Assembly (NCBI RefSeq): GCF_000338295.1
Contig: NZ_ANMO01000094.1
Location: 29,705-93,704, forward strand
Reading direction: 5' to 3'
DNA from: Rhodopirellula europaea 6C
Lineage (GTDB): Bacteria; Planctomycetota; Planctomycetia; Pirellulales; Pirellulaceae
Length of the DNA stretch: 64,000 bases
The notes beneath the pieces were generated by a model. That model did no database searches. It saw only the letters and a list, made by a program, of their open reading frames with translations, and was not told where the DNA came from. Position numbers and translations under genes: made by a program. Shown here piece after piece: positions 1 to 8,700 of this stretch; position 1 is the stretch's first letter, and each line of letters opens with the position of its first letter.

Positions 1-1
1 G

Positions 2-961
2 GGACTGACCGCGGGACGCCATCGCTCACCCCACAAAGGGTCCAGCGTCGAGTTCAAAGAACACCGACCTTACGTTCCCGGCGACGAACTGCGAAACATC
101 GACTGGCGTGCCTTCGGAAAGAGCGACCGGCTCTACATCCGCGAATTTGAAGAAGAAACCAATCTGCGGTGCACGTTGTTGGTCGACCGCAGCGGCAGCA
201 TGAAGTACGCCGGCAGCCGAGCTTTGCAACTGACCGACTCCAGCACATCGATTGGTAAACGCAAACAAGATTACGCGACCGCGGTTGCGGTCGCGATTGC
301 ATACATGATGCTTTCCAGCCAAGACGCGGTTGGACTGATGACATTCGACGACCGCATTGGCGACTCGTTGCCTCCGCGGACGACGCCCTCCCACTTGCAA
401 TCACTGCTCGCGATTTTGGCGGGCGATTCGGGTGGAGGTGAAACGGACTTGGGAACCGTCATTCGCCAAGCGATGTTGAAACTCCCTCGCCGCTCGCTCG
501 TGGTGCTGATTTCCGACGGCCTCGGCGACCCGGAATCGCTGGGCAAGGCACTGGCTTCTCTGCGAGCTCAACGCCAAGAGGTCGTGTTTCTACAAATTCT
601 CGATCCCGACGAAATTGACTTTCCTTTTCATGACCGAATCGAATTTCGCGACTTAGAAAACACTGATCATCGCGAAATCATTGACTCGAGACAGATTCGA
701 TCTCGCTACATCGAGTCACTTCAGCGTCACAATGCGACGTTGGAAGCGGCCTGTCGTCGCAACCGGGTTGACCATGCATTGATCACCTCCGACGTGCCAG
801 TGGTCGATGCACTGGCTCGTTTTGTGGCGTTGCGTCGCGGAGGCGGAGTCAGTGGTGCTCTGAGCCTGAACACCCCGGCCGCGACCAACTCGACGCCACC
901 GACTTACAAAGCCGTTGCATCAAAATTGAGTTCATCGCCGGAGGACATTTCCTCACGATGA
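2..961 (+). CDS. DUF58 domain protein (5' end outside the window)
   Basis: The frame is open from the first bases and gives 319 visible residues; the true start lies upstream. The visible part begins in the DUF58 core: an H-x-S-x-x-x-G-S segment at about residues 7-14, then a PGDELRNIDW block near 28-37 and an FEEETNL block near 50. These match the family signature. A VWA-like strand with DRSGS (metal-site D-x-S-x-S pattern) follows at about 61-65. DUF58 proteins usually sit beside MoxR AAA+ ATPases and are thought to act with them in envelope-protein maturation; the MoxR gene would be just upstream, out of view. The stop codon overlaps the next start (ATGA at 958-961), so translation is probably coupled. 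The family call is firm; the cellular role is inference. Confidence 0.9.
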   Translation, partial: GLTAGRHRSPHKGSSVEFKEHRPYVPGDELRNIDWRAFGKSDRLYIREFEEETNLRCTLLVDRSGSMKYAGSRALQLTDSSTSIGKRKQDYATAVAVAIAYMMLSSQDAVGLMTFDDRIGDSLPPRTTPSHLQSLLAILAGDSGGGETDLGTVIRQAMLKLPRRSLVVLISDGLGDPESLGKALASLRAQRQEVVFLQILDPDEIDFPFHDRIEFRDLENTDHREIIDSRQIRSRYIESLQRHNATLEAACRRNRVDHALITSDVPVVDALARFVALRRGGGVSGALSLNTPAATNSTPPTYKAVASKLSSSPEDISSR

Positions 962-3261
962 GTTTTCTCAATCTCGGACTACTCGCCGGCGCACTGGCGT
1001 TCGTGGTTCCACTGGCGATTCACCTGCTCTTTCGCAGTCGTTATCGATCGATGGACTGGGGAGCCATGTTCTTGTTGCAGGATGTCGTCGCGAAAAATCG
1101 GCGACGCATGCAGTGGCATCAATGGATCTTGCTCGCACTTCGATGCGCGATCCCCATTCTGCTCGCTCTCGCGATGGCACGGCCGTTGCTTTCTTCCGCT
1201 CGAGCGTTGCCTGGTTCCGAGCCGTTGACTTTGATTTTATGCCTCGACGACAGTCGTTCGATGCAAGCCTCCGGTCGCTTGGATCGCGTCTTGCAAGCAA
1301 CCAATGGACTGATTGAAAACCTGTCCCGCGGCGACGAAGTCATCGTCATTCGAACCAGCCGACTCGCCGCATCGTTCCAACGTTCTGCGCCGCGAGATGC
1401 ATTGGCGGAACTCACTGAAGTACAATTCGCCGGCCCACCCGCTGACTACACCAATGCGTTGACCGCTTGCCTGGATGCCTGCAAAGAGGCATCTCATCCC
1501 AGCCGCCGGATCGTGATCTGCAGTGACTTTCAATCCAATGGCTTGGCCGCTGGAAACCGATGGATTGATGCCGTGGAGGACGCCCAGGTTCGCCTCGAAC
1601 GAATGACGCCCACGCCGCGAGTGGATTTGCTCAACGTGTCACAGACGGACGATGTGCTGGACAACGTTGTCGTTGAGTCACTGTTGCCCAATGCACCTGC
1701 GGTGTTGAAAGATCGAGCGGTCAGCTTCACCGCGAAAATCCGCAATGATTCCGATCGGCCGATCTCGCGATTGACTGGACGCTGGATTTACAACGGGCAA
1801 TCTGTCCAAACGACCAACGTCGACATCGAACCCCGAGGCATGGCCGCCGCCTCGTTTACTCTCACCCCCGAAACATCCGGTGATCACACGTTGGCCTTTG
1901 CCATCGAACACACCGACGCGATTGTTTCTGACAACCGCCGACGATTGGGGTTTCATGCCTCGCCTCAAATTCGCGTTTGGTTGGTGGATGGAAACCCTTC
2001 GGACGAACCACTGCAAAGTGAAACGGATTTCCTGCGATTGGCTCTCAGTCCCTTCGCATTCGCGAGTGTCAACCAAAACTCGCAAGCAAGCACCAATCCA
2101 CGTTCCGATCTCGTCAGCAGTCGGGTGTTCACAGGATCGCGATGGAGCAACGAACTTTCGCGGGCGATCAACACCACTGATCGTCCCGATGTGATCGTCT
2201 TTGCCAACGTCAAACAAGTTGGCTCGCGCCGTGACACTGACAACGATTTGCTCGATCGCTATCTCGGCATGGATGGGAAGATCGTTTTCTTCGACGGTGA
2301 TCAAGTGGATTCAAAGTCCTGGAATGATCAGTCATGGTTGCCAGCCAAAATCGATCGACTCATCACCGCGTCCGACGTCCAGGCAATCATCGAAAACGAA
2401 ACCACGGTCTCGGCTGAAATACAAGAGAACCTTGGCTTCACGATCGAGCCGCCCCGAGGCCGACAAAGTGTTTGGGGATCGCTGCAAGATGCGGGCGACG
2501 GGATCTGGGAAGAGGTGCGAGTCGGTCGGTATCGCCGCTTGTTGATCGATGACTCCAATCCCGCGACCACCACGGTTCTGTTGCGAACGTCGGACCAAGC
2601 CGCTTTGGCAATTCGTCGATCCAACGTGATTCAATTTGCAATTGGATGCGACGCGGAGTGGTCAACGTTGCCGCTGCGGGCTGTGTATCTCCCGATGATG
2701 CAGCAATTGATTCTGGACTTGGTGGGAAACCAAGAATCCATGAATGTGGTCGCTGGACAACCGATGCTCGTCCCAGGAACGGCCTCAACGTGGACGGTCG
2801 TCTCGCCTGATGGTTCCACGTCGACGCTGCAAACCAACCCACCCTCCGATTCTGATGCGACGACCGACGACCAACGGTCCGGTGTCTTCAGCGAGACGCA
2901 GCTTGCCGGGATCTATCGCTTTCGACCGGACAGCGAATCGCAATCGGACAATTCGACTTCATCGCAAACGCTTCTTCGAGTCGCGGAGATTCCCGCGGAA
3001 GAATCTGACCTTCGATCACTGGAATCCAGCCAAATCGAAACCTTCGCGAACCGATTGAACGCCCGTTTGTTCGACTCGCCCGAAAGCTTGATCGAAGCGA
3101 CAGCGACGGATCGTTTCGGCCAAGAGATCTGGCGTCCGATGATGTTTCTGGTGCTGCTGGTGCTGATCACAGAATTGCTTTGGCAACAGTTCGCCGGGCG
3201 CCCAAAATCAGCTGCGACCGCTTGGAAAGCTCCCTTCGCGTCCGCCGGGAGTCGTCAATGA
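958..3261 (+). CDS. BatA-type membrane protein with VWA domain
   Basis: A 767-residue protein. The N-terminus has two membrane helices (about 5-25 and 57-78) separated by a short basic loop, the layout of the aerotolerance regulator BatA N-terminal family. A VWA-like domain follows at about 88-240; its first strand carries LDDSRSM, a metal-ion-dependent adhesion site motif. A long periplasm-side region of extracellular beta type follows, and a last membrane helix lies near residues 718-735. The gene starts in the ATGA overlap with the DUF58 gene and ends in a second ATGA overlap with the next VWA gene, so it is mid-operon. It is much longer than classical BatA (about 330 residues), as is usual in planctomycetes. 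The partner and substrate are unknown. Confidence 0.85.
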   Translation: MSFLNLGLLAGALAFVVPLAIHLLFRSRYRSMDWGAMFLLQDVVAKNRRRMQWHQWILLALRCAIPILLALAMARPLLSSARALPGSEPLTLILCLDDSRSMQASGRLDRVLQATNGLIENLSRGDEVIVIRTSRLAASFQRSAPRDALAELTEVQFAGPPADYTNALTACLDACKEASHPSRRIVICSDFQSNGLAAGNRWIDAVEDAQVRLERMTPTPRVDLLNVSQTDDVLDNVVVESLLPNAPAVLKDRAVSFTAKIRNDSDRPISRLTGRWIYNGQSVQTTNVDIEPRGMAAASFTLTPETSGDHTLAFAIEHTDAIVSDNRRRLGFHASPQIRVWLVDGNPSDEPLQSETDFLRLALSPFAFASVNQNSQASTNPRSDLVSSRVFTGSRWSNELSRAINTTDRPDVIVFANVKQVGSRRDTDNDLLDRYLGMDGKIVFFDGDQVDSKSWNDQSWLPAKIDRLITASDVQAIIENETTVSAEIQENLGFTIEPPRGRQSVWGSLQDAGDGIWEEVRVGRYRRLLIDDSNPATTTVLLRTSDQAALAIRRSNVIQFAIGCDAEWSTLPLRAVYLPMMQQLILDLVGNQESMNVVAGQPMLVPGTASTWTVVSPDGSTSTLQTNPPSDSDATTDDQRSGVFSETQLAGIYRFRPDSESQSDNSTSSQTLLRVAEIPAEESDLRSLESSQIETFANRLNARLFDSPESLIEATATDRFGQEIWRPMMFLVLLVLITELLWQQFAGRPKSAATAWKAPFASAGSRQ

Positions 3262-5732
3262 TCCCGGTATGTCCTCGACCGAACATCGCCAACCTGCGGT
3301 TCTCTTGGGACCTGCCAGTCTGGGCGATCCTTGCCATCGCGATTACCACTGGGTTGGTCGCTGCGTGGCTGTACTTGCGCGAGACACGGCAAATCCCCGG
3401 GACTTCGGCTTGGTTGCTGCCTGCCTTGCGATCCACCGCGATCATTCTGACGATCCTGCTGTTGGTCGGTCCGATATGGCATCACCGACAAGTCACCGGC
3501 CAACCGGCTCGACTCATCTTCGCGGTCGATCAATCACTCAGCATGAGCGTGCGTGACTCGTCCGATCCACAATCACCCGACCGACTTCAGCGTTCAATGG
3601 AACGGCTGTTCGGCAAAGATGAAAAGGATGGTTGGATTGAAACACTTCGGTCAACTCACTTGATCGACGTCATGAGCTTTGATGCGACCGCTCAATCACG
3701 TTGGAAGTCATACGATCTCGACGACGTCGCTGCGGAATCGCTTGCCGAAACGGTCCTCGTCGAAGCCAACGGGTCCACCACCAATTTGTCCGCGGCCCTT
3801 CGGCCGGTGCTGCCGTCGACCGGCACCGCCGAACCGAACGAATCCCAAAGTGTCGCGAACGACGATTCCCAAACGACCGGGTCTTCGTTGGCGGTGGTGT
3901 TGATGACTGACGGTCGTGATTCGGCAGGCGTGGATGACGCGTCTGACTTGGCTTGGCAACTTTCACAATCAGGATGGCAAGTCCACACGATCGGGGTCGG
4001 CAGCGTCGACGAACCAACCGACATTGGAATTACGAACGTACTGCATCCTGAAAGAACCGCTTCGGATGGACGTCTCACCGGAACCATCGTTGCCAAACAC
4101 TTCGGCGTGACCAACGAATCACTTCAAGTCGAACTTCGATCCGGTGAAAACGTTGTCTGGTCGGACACCTTCGTCGCTACCCAAGACGGACAAACGGAAG
4201 TCGAGTTCGATCTTCCGATGAAGCCGCTGACCAACCAACTTGCTGACAACGAAGTGCGAGGTGTCGATCGCGACAGTGTCGTCCTTCCTTTTTCTGCCTC
4301 GATTCGTCTGACAGATCAACCGAACCAAGCGAGTCTGAGCCAACCCGAAAATGACCGCTGGGATTTCCGAGTCGCAGCGGCCAGTCGCGATCGTCGCCTG
4401 CTGATTTTGGACGGTTCATCACGATGGGAAACTCGCTACATCCGAAACCTGCTTTCTCGCGACCCCGCGTGGCAAGTCGACACGGTCCTGTTCGGTCCCG
4501 GCACAGATTCGCCGGTGATTAAGCGAGGCGGTGACGAAGGCGATGTTCCCGCAACCATGGACGATTGGAACCGATACGACGCGGTCGTCTTGGGGGAAGT
4601 CCCACCGGAACAATGGACAACAATGGATTCCGATGGGTTGCGAGAATTCGTTCGCCGTGGTGGAGGGCTGATTCTGCTCAATGGACGATACAACCGCCTG
4701 TCCAGAATCGAATCACTGAACGAACTCCTGCCAGTCGAATTCGTCGCCGCGGCTCCCACGTCCGAAAACGACGATCTGATTCGATACCAAAGACAACAAC
4801 CCGCGGTTCAGTCGATTGGCCCGACCACGACCGGTCGATCTCAGCCAGTGATGCTGCTCAGTTCCGACGTTCAATCCAACGGTGAACTTTGGCGAAGCAT
4901 GCCGGTGCCTTCCGTCATTCCGGTCACGACCGCCCGCGCGGATTCGGAGGTTTGGGCGGACGCATTGGTGGAACCGACCGACACATCAACACCGACCGAA
5001 AATCGAGTGCCCTGGTTGGTCACACGACTGTTTGGTGCGGGGCGAGTCTTCTTCTTAGCGACCGATCAAACATGGCGTTGGCGTTACAAGATCGAAAGCC
5101 AGCTGCACGGTCGATTCTGGAATCAAATTTTGACCGCCGCGATGCAGCCTCCTTATGCCGTGCGGGATGACTATGTTGCTATCGGGACGGACCGAATCGA
5201 TTACGAGGCGGGACAATCCGCGTTGATCCGAACTCGACTTCTCAACGATGCACAAGGCGTCAATCTTGACGCCGGGTCAAACTCGTCCACCACAGTCGAT
5301 GCGCTATTGATACGAGACGACCAGATCATCGCCACGATTCCCATGAATCTCGATGACGCTTTCAGACAAACTTACTTGGCCCAAACGGCGCCGCTTCCGC
5401 CCGGTGCCTACCACGTACGAATTCGAGCGAGTGGCTATGACGCATCGGCTTTGAAAGCCACAACGCCCATCTGGGTCAAAGCCACTCAAAACAGCGAACT
5501 GAATCGTGTCGCGGTTGACGAAGCGACTTTGAGAGAAATCGCGGGCGCCGGCGAGGGCAGCTATTACCACGAGTCGTCTGCGGAAGATGTTCTGAGCCAG
5601 TTGATACCGTTGTCCCGTGGACAAATCATCGAAACTGACACGTTGATTTGGGAGTCATGGTGGCTGTTTGGTGTCATCCTGGCACTCCTGGCAACCGAAT
5701 GGTGGATGCGTAAAAAGGTGGGATTGGTATGA
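3258..5732 (+). CDS. VWA domain membrane protein
   Basis: I chose the ATG at 3258, which overlaps the preceding stop as ATGA, over an upstream TTG at 3180; this gives 824 residues. Two membrane helices lie at about 15-37 and 50-70. A VWA domain follows with DQSLSMS (D-x-S-x-S) near residue 89 and MTDGRD near 218, both typical of the fold. The middle contains a stretch resembling the glutamine-amidotransferase-like fold often found in such VWA proteins (REFVRRGGGLILLNG, about 462-476). A C-terminal helix lies near 800-817. The protein probably sits in the inner membrane with large periplasmic parts and pairs with the preceding VWA protein. The family call is good; the specific function is unknown. 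Confidence 0.85.
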   Translation: MIPVCPRPNIANLRFSWDLPVWAILAIAITTGLVAAWLYLRETRQIPGTSAWLLPALRSTAIILTILLLVGPIWHHRQVTGQPARLIFAVDQSLSMSVRDSSDPQSPDRLQRSMERLFGKDEKDGWIETLRSTHLIDVMSFDATAQSRWKSYDLDDVAAESLAETVLVEANGSTTNLSAALRPVLPSTGTAEPNESQSVANDDSQTTGSSLAVVLMTDGRDSAGVDDASDLAWQLSQSGWQVHTIGVGSVDEPTDIGITNVLHPERTASDGRLTGTIVAKHFGVTNESLQVELRSGENVVWSDTFVATQDGQTEVEFDLPMKPLTNQLADNEVRGVDRDSVVLPFSASIRLTDQPNQASLSQPENDRWDFRVAAASRDRRLLILDGSSRWETRYIRNLLSRDPAWQVDTVLFGPGTDSPVIKRGGDEGDVPATMDDWNRYDAVVLGEVPPEQWTTMDSDGLREFVRRGGGLILLNGRYNRLSRIESLNELLPVEFVAAAPTSENDDLIRYQRQQPAVQSIGPTTTGRSQPVMLLSSDVQSNGELWRSMPVPSVIPVTTARADSEVWADALVEPTDTSTPTENRVPWLVTRLFGAGRVFFLATDQTWRWRYKIESQLHGRFWNQILTAAMQPPYAVRDDYVAIGTDRIDYEAGQSALIRTRLLNDAQGVNLDAGSNSSTTVDALLIRDDQIIATIPMNLDDAFRQTYLAQTAPLPPGAYHVRIRASGYDASALKATTPIWVKATQNSELNRVAVDEATLREIAGAGEGSYYHESSAEDVLSQLIPLSRGQIIETDTLIWESWWLFGVILALLATEWWMRKKVGLV

Positions 5733-8700
5733 GCGAAGTACCGTATGGAATGACGGGGCAATTCCCCGCCTCGAATCACCAGACCCCCAGCGAGATGCTG
5801 CCAGCGACTCGCGAAGCGTTACGTGTGTTCGCCCGACGTCGTGCGACACTGCAGTTTTGCCGTGGCATCGCCATGGGTGCGACGGCGTTGATCGCTGGAG
5901 TGGTTCTTCTCGCATTGGTCGATCACTTTGCGAGGCCGACGACTCTTCCGCGAATCTTGCTCAGCCTGCTCGCCTATGCCGTTGCCGGATGGGTGGCCTA
6001 TCGCAATGGGATCGCATCCGCCTTCCAAAGTTCACCTTCCGAAGTTGCCGGCAGTTTCGAGGTCGCTCAAACCAAACTTAGAGGCCAAGTCCTTTCTGCA
6101 GTCGAATTAAGCGAAATCGATCATCTGAATGGATCGCCCGACTTCAGGCGAAAGCTGCAAACGCATGTTGCCAATCAACTGAGCGGTATCGAAGTGCGGC
6201 ACTTGCTGCCGTGGAAGCTGATTCAAAGTGCCACGTTGATGCTGTTCGGTTTGGTGGTCGTGATCGCATCCTTGGGATTAATTTCAACACTCGAACTGCC
6301 ACGGCGGTTTGCCCGCGTGTTGCTCCCGATCGCACCGATCCAAAGAGCATCGCTGACGAAGATTCATTTGATTCAACCAAACCCGCCTTCCGCGATGGTT
6401 GCCGAAGGAGATCTGGTCGGCGTGGTGGCGGAGATCGGACGATTGGGACGTTCCGAAGTCTGGCTAGAAATTCGAGACGATGCCGGTGAAGAGCGCCTGC
6501 GAATGGTCCGACGTTCGACGGATGATCAATCACAGATCGATTCGAACGATACCGAACTCCCAACCTATTCTGCTAATCTGCCGGTCCAGCAGACTCCGGT
6601 CGACTACCGCATTTTGGCGGGTGATGCGGAGACGCTTTGGTACACGCTGACACCTCAACCACGGCCTCGCGCGACATCGTTCGAAAAAGAGTATCAGTAC
6701 CCGACGCACCTCAAATTGCCGAACGAAACCGTTACAGAAGACCATGGTGATCTGACAGCTTTTGTCGGTACAAAGGTCACGATGAAGGTCAGCTTTGACC
6801 AACCCGTTCGCGATGCCGAAATGCGTTTTTCTTCGCGGGGCACCGGATTGGCGTTGTCCCCCAACCCTTCGAACGAACATCAGTTCGAAATCACGGTTCC
6901 GATCTCCACTCCGGGCAGCTACCGACTCGATGCGGTCGGATCTGACACAGGGCTGAACAATCCGTTCTCGCCTCGCTACACGATCGATCCGGTGATCGAT
7001 CGCAATCCGATCGCGATGTGGGACGACTCAACGCCACGTCGACAAATCGTTTCTCCCGCTGCGGTTCTCTCATTGGTCGGGCATCTCGAAGACGACGTGC
7101 CGATGGACCACGTCATTCAGCAAATTCTGCTGGAAGGCGAAGGAGTCACGGAAATCAAGAAGTCATTGGACACCCCAAGCCGATCCGCTCGCGTGGAATT
7201 GGAATGGGACCTGGCACGCTTTGATGGACGCGAAAAACCTGATGTGACGCTTCCGTCTGGTAGTCGACTGAAAACTCGCCTGATCGCGGTGGATCGATCT
7301 GGGCATCGCGGTCAATCCAATTGGATCGACATCTTCATCGCACGTTCGGACTTTGATCCCGACCGACACCAAGACCTGATTGAACACCAAGATCTCTCTC
7401 GACAAATCACCTCCTGGTTCGAAGAACTGAACCTGATCGGTCAAGGCATGCAAACGAGCATGAAGGAAGCGATCGATTCACCTGACACGACTTCGTTTCT
7501 ACTCGAGGCCGATCTCTCGGATCAAATCCAATCACTTAGGAATCAATGGGAATCGATCTCGGGATTCGACAATGAAGACAGCACCGTCGCTCCCACCAAC
7601 AAATCCCCTATTTCAATCCGCAAACGACTGACCTTGTTGAGCGATCCAGTATTGATCGATCAATGGTCACAACTGGATTCCGCAGCGAATTTTGCTCTCC
7701 AACAACTATCGTTTCACTACCAAGCCTGGCAACAAGTTGGCAAACAGTTGCCAGGAAAGGAATTTGCCCCCGAACGCAAACGGCTGGCCGGATCACATGT
7801 TGGTGATGTGCGGTCGATCGTCAACTTGACCTCTCGCTCGATCGATTTCACCAAAGCGATTCTCGCGATTGATTTGGCGAAGGGGGTCTCGCGGGACATG
7901 CAAACGATCCAGAACAGCGCAAAGATGCTCGGTGACATCGCGGCCAACGTTCCGCTCACCAGACTGCCAGGACAAAGTGAACTCATCAACCAACAGTTGC
8001 TACAAGTCAGCCAATTGCTGAAATCGATGGAACCGGATCTGCCCGAGAACGTGAACGGTTCGCATGAGAATGTTCATCGATTCATCGACGACCGTACTCG
8101 GATGATTTCAGACGGTCGTGATCGACTCAAGACTTCGCAGGATGGCAGCGCCGAGGCTCCATTCCGCCACACGATGCGTCAGCTAGCGAATGATATTGAA
8201 TCGCTACGAAACCAAAGTTTGTTCAATGGGAACATCAACAACCAAATCGCTGCAGCGACAACGGAGTTCACTGCAGAACCGCTGGGCTGGGCCGGTCAAT
8301 TGCGTTCACTCAACCGCACCGGAAAGCAATGGCTCGATCAAACCAAGAAGAGTGCTTCGCTCGAGGAACGAGGCGATTCGAATGACCTGACCGAGTCAAG
8401 AAACATCGAACGGCTGCACTCCGAGCACTTTCAAAGATTGCATGATGCGATCCTTGAACGACTCGATCGATTGGAGCGAGTGGAAGAAGCTCGAAGTGAC
8501 GCCCAAGTCATCGCGAGCGCCGACCTCGACCTCATCACTCGCACCATGAACGCAATCATGTCTGAGGGATTCGTCCCGCCGGAAAGTTCAAACCTTGATG
8601 CGGTGGCTTTCTTCGACAAAGTCTACAAGGCCGTCATGACTTTGGACGCTGGAAACAAACTGCATCGCCTTGAAAAGCAATTGCAGTTTGTGGCGAACCG